The notes under the pieces are model-generated. The model saw only the letters and a program-made list of their open reading frames with translations, ran no database searches and was not told the DNA's origin. Source: Cantharellus purpuraceus (taxonomy: Eukaryota; Basidiomycota; Agaricomycetes; Cantharellales; Hydnaceae). Taken from it: a stretch of DNA of 64,000 nucleotides. The DNA lies in NCBI GenBank assembly GCA_025174535.1, contig JALBUN010000023.1, positions 3,162,001 to 3,226,000 of the forward strand, written 5' to 3'. Shown here in pieces: positions 49,981 to 60,703 of this stretch. Each line of letters opens with the position of its first letter. Position 1 is the first letter of the stretch. The position numbers were made by a program, and so were the translations under genes.

Positions 49981-50742
49981 TGTTGTTCCAGCTGCCGGAC
50001 GTCTAGCTGCCGGACTTCTGGGGAGAAGGGAGAGGAGAGGGGGATTAGAGGGGACAGGGGAGGAACAGGAGCATATAGGAGGCTCAGGAGGTTTTGAGGG
50101 ACAAAGGGGGTAAAGGAGGACAGTTATAGGAATGGAATAGGGAACAGGAGAAGCCCCTGTGAGTTCCAGAACTTCTTGGACATTATTTCGCTTTTATTTT
50201 CATCATTTCATCATCATGGACACTTTCCCCCATCATCATCTCATCATCCATCCCATCATTGACTCAGGACATTTACGAATGACTTCACTCATTCATAGGA
50301 CTTAGTATCATATAAATCACATCTGTAATGCACTTGAATCACTAGAGCAATTATCTCTCACTTATTCTGTCTGTGTGTCTGAATCTATTTGTATCTGGAA
50401 TATCTCCAGAATGAACACGTATTTCTATTAGCTTTTGCATATTCTATTAGAATATTGCATATACCACTCGAATCTCGAATTATGAAGCCATAAAATCACT
50501 GGCTATTTTTTATTAAGCATTTACTCTTGTTCGAGTCATCTGCTCCTCATCCCTGCTCAAATTGTCAATATCTAGACGAAGACTACACCAAATCCCATCA
50601 AACTTCATACGAGGATACTCCCAAGATATATCTCAAATTCGACTGCACATACATTGTGTTCCCACCACTGCTCCATTTTCTATTCAACTTCTGCTCGTCA
50701 CTACACCCCAGCAAGGCAATTATTTACATTATTCAAATAACA
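49981..50742. repeat. solo LTR5 copy 1
   Basis: 762 bp, TGTTGTTCCAGCTGCC...ATTCAAATAACA, flanked by GAACT (49976-49980, 50743-50747). The uninterrupted LTR4 site is seen at about 38,046-38,060. Confidence 0.92.
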
Positions 50743-50961
50743 GAACTCAACCAAGTATATTGGTTGTGCAATGTGCTGTACAGTGTGGTTGTTTACTAAG
50801 GTCTGTCTACTATATATGGACCCACACATGTACTTGGGTCCACTGGCTTACATAATAACTATACATATGCACCCTATGGGTGCATATATCTACCAAGAAG
50901 ACAGCATTCCTTAATGGAATGTTGCATACATTAATTATAACTATATACTATAGTAAGTAAT

Positions 50962-51775
50962 TGTCAAGAATCTATTTTAAAGGTGTAAAAGAAGTGAAGA
51001 GGTGTGAAAAAGTGTTAAGAGGTATTGAAAGGTGTAGAAAATATGGTTATTGGATGGTGACAGGGTATTAATTTTCTTGTGAGCCCTCCTTTCATCTTCA
51101 GGGGGGGAATTCTATTCAAAAGGGACCATATTATGACGATTGACACTTGTAATAAGTCCCATAAGATGCAGATAAAATCCCATCAAGTTATAAAAGTTTT
51201 TCCAAATGACATCACTTATTATGAGTATCTGCATCATTTCTTTTATCATATGTTTCAATCTTACTAAAAGGCATTCTTATCATGTGATTGCCAAATTGTA
51301 TATTAGCTACAACTGTGTACGAGTATCTATCATCAGATTTACTATTCTTAATCCCTTCCAAGCTGCAAACAAACAGCTTGTGTCAATTTTCTGTCATTCC
51401 TGGAATAACTCCTAAACGACCTATTCGATTTGAAATCTTTTGCATATCCCATTAGGATATTCCATCATCTCATGCTATCTCAAATTACGAATGTTTTGGA
51501 CAGCAGGATCCATCTCTATTGAACATACATTCACATAAAGTGACATCATCCCCCACTGCCTCTTAAATCGTCTGTAGCAGGCACAATTTCTAACCAAATA
51601 TTCTGATATTTGGTAACATCACTCTACTAAACAACGCCTCTCCATCAACCCTGCATATATCTGCCTCCTTGCAGTGTTTGCTCCTCTATTCAAAATCTAC
51701 TTCACCACCATCCCTCACCTTCATTTCACATTCACCCACATACACCTGCAATCTATCCCTCATCTTTTCCTAACA
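50962..51775. repeat. solo LTR6 copy 1
   Basis: 814 bp, TGTCAAGAATCTATT...CTTTTCCTAACA, flanked by GTAAT (50957-50961, 51776-51780). Second copy at 58031-58851. Confidence 0.9.
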
Positions 51776-51797
51776 GTAATTACCTTGGGTACTTACA

Positions 51798-52376
51798 GGC
51801 AGCTGGAGGTAGTGGTGTCAGATTGGAGGGAGTGATGACCAGGGCAGGTACAGGGCACATCTCTGCACCCAACAGTACTGTGGGCCAGCTTATCCAGCTG
51901 GTTAACATGCAGTCAGAGCATTTCCAGTGGATGGAGGGGTTGTTACTGGATTTGGTCAAGACAATGAAATGGAAGGAGGTTCTGGAGGGTTGGTGGACTG
52001 CTGAGTTGCATTGACTGTGGAATTCATGGCCCCCCTGGATGAGAATTCAGACATGGGGGATGAGAAGGATTGGGTGTTGGATGTGGAGAGTGATGATGAG
52101 TCAGAGATGGCATCAGAGACAGAGGCTGAGGTAGACAAGGAGAAGGGAAAAAGGAAGTGCAATGTAAAACTAAAAAAATGATTTTGATTTTGATTGTAAT
52201 ATATTTTGGAATGGATTTGAGAATAGCAGAAGTTTTGACTTGTAATTTGAAGGAGAAAAAGTGGGTTGGAGTGAGGTTTTTTGGAGGTTGGGTAGACTTG
52301 TGACTTTTCTCTGTGAATTTGTAATAAAACAATGATGCAAAATAATAGGGTTGGAGTCAGTGATAGGACTTAAGAT
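51798..52376 (+). pseudogene. remnant of a retroelement ORF with an acidic tail
   Basis: Frames reading VGQLIQLVNMQSEHFQWMEG and, after a shift, an acidic end (DVESDDESEMASETEAEVD, then KEKGKRK) before a stop near 52,180. It is probably the C-terminal end of a transposon protein; I do not recognise it. The last ~200 bp is the 3' flank of the chromodomain gypsy element. Confidence 0.35.
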
Positions 52377-53890
52377 TCATGAGAGGACCAGGTTTGTTTG
52401 GATAGGCAGAGTGAAATCAGAGACAGATCCAGATGTGTGATCAAGTTCAGATGTGGAGATCCATGAGGACTCTTCATCAGTGCCTTTGTATCCAGTCCAT
52501 TTGACTAGGTGCTGGAGCTTGCACTTGTACTGATGATCAATCTTCAAGTCCAGGATCTTGGATATCTCATATTTGTTATCTCCTTCGATGATGATCAGAG
52601 GGGGTGGAGATTGGGTGCAACCAGGAATCTTGTTTGTAGTAGCAGGTTTGAGCATTGATATATGAAAGACTGGGTGAACTGCTTGGAAGTGGTCAGGGAG
52701 TTGGAGGGTGAAGGACCTACTGCCTGCATGAGCAATCCTCATAAGGACCTAAGTATTTCTCAGAGACTTTCTTCAACAGATGGATGGTCTGGAAGTGTTC
52801 AGCCTTGATGAATACTTTATCTCCGATTTGCAGGTCTGGAGCCAGGATACAGCATCAGTCCACAGAGACTTGGTATTGTTTCTGGGCATTGGAGATTGTT
52901 TCTCAGAGATGTTGGTGTAGTTGGTCAAGGTAAGTTATGAATTGATGGGCTTTGGTGGAGTCAAGTTCCTTCTCCAGGTGGACAGAGATGTTTGGATGGT
53001 AACCTTTATTAGCAAAGAATGGAGAGATGCCAGTAGTTGCATTTGGGGCATTGTTGTAGGCAAACTCTGCTATCAGAAGTAGATCAGCCCAGTTGTTTTG
53101 TTGATAGTTACAATAGACTTGGAGATATTGTTCCAGGGACTGATTCATTCATTCTGTTTGTCTGTCTCCCTCAGGATGGTATTAAGAGGTGAAATGAAGC
53201 TTCATGTCAAGAGCCTTTCCTAATGTGCAGAAGAAGGAGGACACAAACTCTGAGCCCCAATTGGATGTGACATGTGATGGGACTCCATGTTTAGAGAACA
53301 CATGGAGAAGGCAGAGGTGATGGTGTTGTGCATTGGAATGAATAGTGACTGTTTAGTGAACCTGTCAACAATCACAAGTATGGTGTCATATCCAAGTGAT
53401 GGGGGGAGCTTCTCTATGAAATCCATGGAGATGGAGTTCCATGGTTGCTCTGGAACCAGAAGTTGCTTAAGTGTTCTGTAGGGTTTGTGCCTTTGTGATT
53501 TTGAGCGCATACATGTGGTACAAGTAGTGTTAAATATACTCTCGCAATTTTGGTCATATGTAGTTCTGTTGGATTAACCCTTGTGTGCAAATTTTGCCTG
53601 AAATGACCAGAAATCAGGTGATCATGATAGTACTCAGAGTCAGAGCCTGTTGGCATAGGGGACATATATCCAGTTGTTGTGTTAAAGGTGTCCTTTGGGG
53701 TCAAGTGACCACTTTGGATCAGAAGGGTCATCCAAGTGTTTAACTGCAACAGGATCAGATCAGTGGATGTCAGAGCAGAGTTGGTCAATGTCCATGATGG
53801 TGACAGCTTGGAGGGTGGGAGTCATGAGGGTGGATGCTTGTAGGGACAATGCCAGCTGCTCATTAGTGAACACAGGATGAAAGTTGTGTG

Positions 53891-54634
53891 TGTTGAAAAA
53901 AAATTTCGCCTTGCTGGGGGTGTGTGGATAGTAGATTTCGAATAGAGACAGAGGGAGTGATGGGAACTGGATATATGCGTAGTCGAATTGAAGATATACT
54001 TGAGTAGTATCTTCCTACGAAGTTTGATGGGATTTGGTGTGATCTTCGTCTAGATATCGACAATTTAAGCAGGGATCAGGAGCAGATGACTCGAACAAGA
54101 GTAAATGCTTAATAGAAAATCAACCAGTGGAGCCTAAGCTTCGCAAACTGGGATTAAAAATATGTTGCAATACTCTGGAAGATTATGCAAAAGATTGTAG
54201 AAATACACATTCGTTCTGGAGTTATTTCAGAAATGAATAGTTCAGATACAAGACAACAAAAACAAGTGAGAGGAAATTCTCTAGTCCATTGTATATCTAG
54301 CTAGGCATGTTTTATACAAGATATGCATGCTAATAACTCGTGATAAAAGTTCTGTATCATTTGAAACATGGGAAAGAAACTTGTGATAAAAACGAAATGG
54401 GGGGGTGGAGCCAATAGGGGAAAAAATGACAAAATAAAATATAAAAGAAATATAGGAGAATGATCTGATGTGTGTGGAGCTTACAGGGGCTTCTCCTCTT
54501 CCCCCTAACCATTTCCCCTCGCTTTCCTACCTCCCCCTCAACCTCCTGAGCCTCCTATGTGCTCCTATTCCTCCTATCCCCTCTGTTCCCCCTCTGTTCC
54601 CCTCTCCCCTAGAAGTCCAGTCTTCCAAATAACA
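53891..54634. repeat. solo LTR5 copy 2
   Basis: 744 bp, TGTTGAAAAAAAATTTCG...CTTCCAAATAACA, inverted relative to copy 1, flanked by GTGTG (53886-53890, 54635-54639). Inserted in the chromovirus. Confidence 0.88.
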
Positions 54635-55004
54635 GTGTGGATTTACAGTGGCATAGTTCTACTCCCCTCTTTAGGGTAGACATTCCAGCATCTAGTTAGC
54701 GTGTTGGGTTTTGTTCTAAGTCGACTGGGGCAGAAGCAGATAACAAGATTGAACTGAGACAGGTATTCAGACCATCAGACTTGTCTCCAGGTGAGTAGTT
54801 TCATTGTGGAGAAGTATTCCAGGTTCCATTATGATGTCTACCAGATTGGAGGGGCCTTCAAGGTAGTGTCTCCATATGCAGAAAGCTTTCATATATGGCA
54901 GGGAGCTCTTTGTCATGGACATCATAGTTCAGTTCAGGGGGCATAAATGTGCATGAGTGAAAAGTGATTGGATGGACTTGTCTGTCATCCAGAGAGATGA
55001 TGGA

Positions 55005-56171
55005 TGTTAAGGGCTGGGAAACTCAGGGTTCAATGGAATAAAAGTTCAGCTGCTAGTGAAGAAGGGGAGGGGACTTTACTGTTCCAGTTCAACTGGAGAC
55101 AGAATAGGGCAATAACTATTGAGTAAGATTGGGTGGACTTGGCTTCAACTTGTGTGTTGTGCCCCCTCAGATCATCAGTCTAATATTTTGGAGTTTGGAG
55201 TATGGAGTTGAATCAAGGATCCAGAGTTTGACTTGTCAAGAAAGTACTTGTCAAGAAGCTAGCAACCAAGAAGTTGATGGGGCAAATCTTAGTCAATATA
55301 CAAACTACTGTAATAGACAGAGAGTAGCCTGTATAAGTATGTGGAGAATTGAATGATGAGACTAAAAGTGATAAGACAATAAGACTAATATGGGATACAA
55401 CATGGAAAGGAGTTTGGAGTTCAGACCCAAGTCTGAACTATACTAAGACACTTGTTTGGAATCATGTCAGTATACAATATTCTGATGTATATGAGATATA
55501 CATCAGAATTTCAATGATACATAAAGCCAGGGAGTTACAATTTGGATATCTTAAAAGATTTTGGATGTGTGAAATTTTCATAAATATAAATATATATTCT
55601 ATATTTTAATAAACTTTAAAAGATAAGATATTTATGAACATAATCATTTACATGGATATAATAGGAATGTATGTATGAATATAATTGGTATTATATAGGG
55701 TATTTAGATATACAAATACCAGGTGGGGATTAAAGATAGTTCAAATTATGTTATAAGCATTGTATAAGAAAGAATCAATGATATTTGGATGTTCCCTCAA
55801 GAGAGTTGCCACCACTAAATGGGGAAAAAAGAATTATTTTTGAGAATTATGCCAAAATATCAAAATATGTTTTAATCTAGTATATTGTGTAAATTTTGAG
55901 AGTCATGTTGAAATATGAAATAAGTTTGAATTGAAGTGTGTTGTGTAAAATTTGAGGAAAATAGGTTGTATATATGTATTTGTTGTATTTCTGAACAAGT
56001 GTCTAAGCAATATAAAAGAAGAAGGTTTGTTGTAACCCATAAGAAGGAACTACTTATAAGGAGAACAGTAATGGAGTTTGGGGTTAATGGAGGTGGAGTT
56101 GATGGAGAATGGAGATGAAGGAGATGGAGATGGAGGTCTGGAGATCAGACTTGGTGTTACAGGATGTAACA
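55005..56171. repeat. solo LTR3 copy 2, with TIR element f inside
   Basis: TGTTAAGGGCTGG...GGATGTAACA, flanked by ATGGA (55000-55004, 56172-56176). Inserted in the RNase H region of the chromovirus. Without the TIR element it is about 607 bp, close to copy 1. Confidence 0.9.
55447..56003 (-). mobile_element. TIR element copy f (opposite orientation)
   Basis: 557 bp, ends GACACTTGTTTGGAA and TTCTGAACAAGTGTC, flanked by TAA (55444-55446, 56004-56006). The empty site is visible in LTR3 copy 1 at about 34,175-34,190 (AAACTAAACAATAATAAAG). Confidence 0.9.
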
Positions 56172-57367
56172 ATGGACAAGATCACAGTGAGTACATAGTC
56201 GGATGCATTGGTTTCTAATAGAATAGGAACATCTGGAACCCAATGAGTTGGTATCAGAGCAGAGGTAAAGGCCTTTTTCAAGGTCTCAAAGCTCTGTCTA
56301 CATTCATCAGTGAAATTCCATTGGATACCCTTCCTAGTAAGCCAGGTGGAATGGTAATATCAGAGTAATTGTGGATGAAACGTCAGTAGAGGTTGGCAAA
56401 CCCTAGAAAGAACTGTATGTCTTTGACTTTCCATGGTTCTGGCCATTCCTGTATGGCTTTGATTTTGTCATTGGACATTGTCAGTTCTGCAGGGGAGAGG
56501 ATATAGCCTAGATACTTGACTGAGTCAGAGTGGAATTTGCATTTGTTGGCATGGGAAAAGAGGCCATGTTGGTGGGGACATTGGAGTACCTCTTGGATGT
56601 GTGTCTGATATTCATCTTCATTATCTGAATATACCAAAATGTTGTCTAAGTAAACAAGGACAGTAACATTGAGAAGGTCAGTGAAGGTATCATTCATGAA
56701 CCGCTGGAAGGTGGCCAGAGCATTGGTTAGTCTGAAGGGCATGACACACCATATGAAAGATCCATATTGAGTGCAGAAGGTTATTTTCCACTCATCACCT
56801 TCTTGGATATGGACTAGATGATAGGCATATCAGAGATCGATTTTGGAATAGTGATTAGTCTTTCATGGGCTCTCGAGCAGGTCCATGGTGTGGGGTATTG
56901 GGTACCAGTCTTTCTTGGTGATCTTGTTGAGTCCACAGAAATCAACATATAAATGGAGTGATCCATCCTTTTTGTGGACAAATAGGACCAGAGCCCCATG
57001 GGAGGATAGGGATGGGCAGATGAAGCCTGTAGCCAAGTTCTTGTCTATGAATGTTCAGAGAGCCAGTAGCTCCCTTTGGGATAGCAAGTAGATAGGCCAA
57101 GTGGAGGGGTGGAGTTGTCATCCAGCTCAATCTTGAGATTGTATGATTGGTGTTCTGCTAGAGAGTCAGCTTTAGTCTTGCTGCACACATCGGTGAACTC
57201 ATGATACTCCTTAGGAATCATAGATAGGTCTGGTGGAGTTGATTGAGCAGAACAGGTGGCAAGGAGAATTGGATCAGAGAGGTGAAGCTGGAACATTTGT
57301 GATCCATCCAGTTTGCTTAGTCTGGCAAAGACCATAGCATCCACCATTGATATAGATGGAGGGGCAG

Positions 57368-59126
57368 TGTATGGGAACCACCTTTTCCCTATCAAATCCT
57401 ATTTATGCAGCACCAATGTGCTATACTTCACATTTCCATTCCTAAATATCAGCATATATTTGGTGCTTGTACCTGGAATATACTTATTCAAATATTGTTT
57501 ATTTTTCCATATTTTTTTCAGGAATATTCCATGCAGAACTTGGCCCAGAATGCTCTTATTCTGCTGTGCTACAGTTGTGGACCCATAGGCACCCACAAAC
57601 CTTCACACAGTCAGCACTCTGCCTCTGGACCAGGCATTTGGCCTGAATTCAAGCTCAGATGTCTCTGATCAATGAATATTCTGTAACTTGACAACCACAG
57701 CCTCTCAGGGCACAATTTTCCATGGAGATCTTGACCTGAGATGTGGCTATCCATGGCTATGCAAACCAGTGCAGAAAACAGGGTGGATGCCCTCCTTTTT
57801 GCCTGATCAGTGCCTAGTTCATGGATCAGAGCAGGTGATTGATGATCAGATCAGGTGATTGCCTTGGAATATTCTACCCCTTTCCATAACATTCTAGCTG
57901 TTGCCTTCTATTATTAGATAGAACATTCCAGAACCATTATTCAGTGTTAGTGCAGTGATCAGAACCTGTGATTGGCTTGCAATATTCTACCCCTTTCTTC
58001 CACCTTCCACAACCTTCCAGTAGTTTCCATTGTCAAGAATTTATTCAAGGAATATTACAATCTATTGGAGCAAGAAGGGGGAGTTTTATGATAAGAAAAA
58101 GTTGTGAAAAGTTTGGGAATTTTTTGATTAAGGGATGAGGAGAAGGTGTTTTTCGATTTTATTTTGTGAGCCATCCTTTCATTCTATGGGGGTGGCCACT
58201 ACTCAAAAAGGGAGGTATTATGATGATTTTCATTCATCATAAACCTCAAGTCAAATGGGTAAAAACTCCTTTCTCTGTAAAAAGTTTTTCCCCATGACAT
58301 CACATATTATCAGTATCCACATCATTTCTTTTATCATATGTTTCAATCTTACTAAAAGGCTTTTTTATCATGTGATTGTCAAATTGTATATTAACTACAA
58401 CTGTGTACGAGTATCAATAAGGAGATTGATTACTCTTAATCCCTTCCAAGCTGCAAACAAACAGCTTGTGTCAACTTTCTGTCGTTCCTGGAATAACTCC
58501 TAAACGACCTATTCGATTTGAAATCTTTTGCATATCCCATTAGGATATTGCATCAAATATTTCTATCTCAAATTACGAACGATTTGGATCATTACATCCA
58601 TTTCTATTAAGCAAACACTTTTTCAAAGTGTTGCTATTCCCATTTCTGCTCAAATATTTTGGAAGTCCCAGTTCTTAACCAAATATTCTGATATTTGGTA
58701 ACATTACTCTATTAAACAACACCTTTCCATCGACCCCGCATATATCTGCATCCTTGCAGTAATTGCTCCTCTATTCAAAATCTACTTCGCCACCATCCCT
58801 CACCATCATTTTACACTCACCCACAACACCCCTCCATATCTTTTCTTAACATCCATCTATTAAAAGGTAGAATATTCCAGAACCATTAGTCAGCCCCTGT
58901 AAATACAATATATAAGGAGGCCATTCTGCCTCTGAAATAGTAACATATTAAACATATTCTACCCATCTTCTGCACACCAGTGTGACTAGAGTGACAATGT
59001 GTCATCCTCTATATCTCAGTAACTGTTGATTACCAGTTCAAGGATCTTTTACAGTTGTGTAACTGTACTTGATTGCACTCAAAGTAGTGATATTTGGGCA
59101 TGAGTGTAGTATCTGCCTCACATGCT
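57368..59126 (+). repeat. LTR2 copy iii, split by LTR6 and cut by the young gypsy element
   Basis: Starts TGTATGGGAACCACC at 57368. It runs in plus sense through AATATATAAGGAGGCC (58,907-58,923) and stops near GCCTCACATG at 59,122, where the gypsy LTR begins. The rest of LTR2 should lie beyond the window. Solo LTR6 copy 2 sits inside. Confidence 0.75.
58031..58851. repeat. solo LTR6 copy 2
   Basis: 821 bp, TGTCAAGAATTTATTC...CTTTTCTTAACA, flanked by TCCAT (58026-58030, 58852-58856). Confidence 0.92.
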
Positions 59127-59487
59127 TGTCAGGGTTCAAATAAGTCATATTCTATTTTTAGTATTTTCTCTTGACACCCCTATCAGCGCAGCCTGTCAGG
59201 GTGCGTCTCCCCTATTTCATTGCCCCTATCACTTCCCCTATCTTTCCTCCCCTATCTTGGTTCTCCTATCCGTCTCCATCATTTAGTATAAAGACTCGCC
59301 TTGGTGCAGTGTGATCCCCTCAGCTTGATCTCTGAGGATATCCGCTGTACCAGGTAAGTCCCATGTATTTATCAGAAACAGCTTGATCTTTGAGGATATC
59401 CGCTGTACCAGCTGGCATTATTTCTTATCGGCTCTCACTTATTGAGTATCTTGTTGTTGTGGCCTCGTCATCAGCGTCGCCCTCACA
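59127..59487 (+). repeat. 5' LTR of the young gypsy element
   Basis: 361 bp, TGTCAGGGTTC...GCCCTCACA (imperfect inverted ends TGTCAGGG / CCCTCACA). It contains a TATA box (TATAAA, 59287-59292). A 33-bp direct repeat (59321-59353 and 59379-59411) starts about 34 bp downstream of the TATA box, each copy opening with CAGCTTGATCT. A consensus-like donor CAG/GTAAGT lies at 59351-59359. The 3' LTR is outside the window. Confidence 0.75.
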
Positions 59488-59500
59488 GAAGATCAAGCTC
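59488..59500 (+). promoter_or_regulatory. putative self-primer binding site
   Basis: AGATCAAGCT at 59490-59499, just inside the LTR, is the exact reverse complement of AGCTTGATCT at 59322-59331 and 59380-59389 in the LTR. With the second LTR copy the match extends to 11 nt. No standard tRNA-type binding site such as TGGTATCAGAGC is seen. Confidence 0.55.
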
Positions 59501-59555
59501 ATAAGACGACCCCACACCTCATAACACTTTCCCTATTAACTACTTCACCGATACC

Positions 59556-60698
59556 ATGACCGATCAGCTCCCTGAAGCCTATTGGGACACTCTAGGTGAA
59601 AGTGGTGGCTTTCTGTGAGCGTTGTTCAACACCCAGGCGCAGCAGCTCCAGCAGCTGCAACTCCAGAACCAGCACCTCCAAAGCCAGTTCGCCAATGTCC
59701 AGAACAACCTAGCAGATGCTGCCACTGCTGCCGCCATTGCTGCAGCACAGACCATCTCTCAGACCACCTCATTTCCCACACCTTCTCCTACATCGTCATC
59801 CGTTCGCCCAATAAGGGCAGCCGAACCAGCCAAATTCAATGGAGATCGTGCAGAGACGGAAGGTTTCATTCGCTCTATCAGGCTTGCCATTGCAGTCCAG
59901 CCTACATCTTTCCCAGATGAGCGGACCAAGATCCTCTATGCCCTCTCTTTTATGACAGGAGGTTCTGCTGAAGTATGGGCGCACAATGAGACACAGGCAG
60001 TCATTGACAGGACCTCACCGCTCTCCACCTTGGAGGAATTCATTAAGCAAGTGGAGAACGCTTTTGGGGACCCTGACCGCTCTCGAACAGCACGAACAAA
60101 GCTACACGATCTTAGGATGACACCTGGCATGTCAGCGGATGAATACACGGCACAGTTTGAGATACTAGCAGGAAGGACTGGGTTTAATGATGCAGCACTG
60201 GAAGATGCCTATGCCCGAGGGCTCCCTGCAATGATTCTTGACAAGATCCATGCACAGCCATCCCTCCCGTCCGATCTCAAGGCATGGAAGGAAGCGGCCT
60301 GTCAAATTGACCGCAACCACCGTCGTCTTCTAGAAGTGAGACGTGCTCAGACTTCCCTCACTCCTGCCCGCTCTACCCCATCCCGCCCTCACAGCACTCC
60401 GGTCATCTCTGTACCAACTACCTTGGCAACCTCTAATGGTGCTGCACCTATGGATATTGACTCCAACCGCCATCGCATTGAGACTCGGACATGCTACAAC
60501 TGTGGAAAGCGTGGCCATATATCCCCAGCATGCCCTGAACCACGCAAGGAACGTATCCGAGCTGATCTCACACAAACAGCAATTGCAGGCATGATATCAG
60601 AGTCAGTAGCAGCTGCACTGAAGGCCAAGGAAGAAGCGCAGAAGGCAGTAATTCCAAAGCAAGAGGAGAAGCAGGATTTTCAGGCCAGTCAGCAGTGA
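59556..60698 (+). CDS. gag of the young gypsy element (one early TGA)
   Basis: Retrotransposon capsid protein. The frame opens with ATG at 59556 (MTDQLPEAYWDTLGESGG) and meets a TGA at 59616-59618, where CGA is the likely ancestor. It then stays open to 60698 (about 360 codons). Features: a Gln-rich coiled stretch (TQAQQLQQLQLQNQHLQ), the retrotransposon gag domain (KFNGDRAETEGFIRSIRLA, SFMTGGSAEVWAHNE, FGDPDRSRTARTKLHDLRM) and one CCHC zinc knuckle, CYNCGKRGHISPAC. It ends in Lys/Glu/Gln-rich sequence. Without readthrough of the early stop, or restart downstream, it would not make full-length Gag. Confidence 0.85.
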
Positions 60699-60703
60699 AG
60701 AGC

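Larger units (their letters stand above)
49865..51797 (-). repeat. LTR4 copy iii, split by two solo LTRs
   Basis: Matches 37,944-38,851 from TTTTCTAGTATTGACTAG to CCTTGGGTACTTACA, but interrupted by LTR5 (49981-50742) and LTR6 (50962-51775). It contains the empty site for TIR element c. Flanking duplication not resolved. Confidence 0.65.
52377..57367 (-). pseudogene. chromodomain Ty3/gypsy (chromovirus) pol remnant, minus strand
   Basis: Reading minus from 57,367: VFARLSKLDGSQMFQLHLSD, LVLFVHKKDGSLH, FIWCVMPFRLTNALATFQRF, LVYLDNILVYSDNEDEY (RT box YLDN instead of YLDD), YLGYILSPAELTMS, FFLGFANLYRRFI, LLETNASDYVLTVILSI (RNase H), then solo LTR3 copy 2. It continues with RNase H end pieces, FHPVFTNEQLALSLQAST, solo LTR5 copy 2, SISMDFIEKLPPSLGYDTIL (integrase), ADLLLIAEFAYNNAPNATTG, HPVFHISMLKPA and a chromodomain (YEISKILDL, LQHLVKWTGYKGTDEESSW). 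The 5' end is cut off by LTR2 copy iii. Stops and the RT substitution make it dead. Confidence 0.88.

Noticed and set aside
59615..59984. Overlapping frames opposite or shifted within gag
   Set aside because: Shadows of the gag frame, which carries the recognisable capsid and CCHC motifs.
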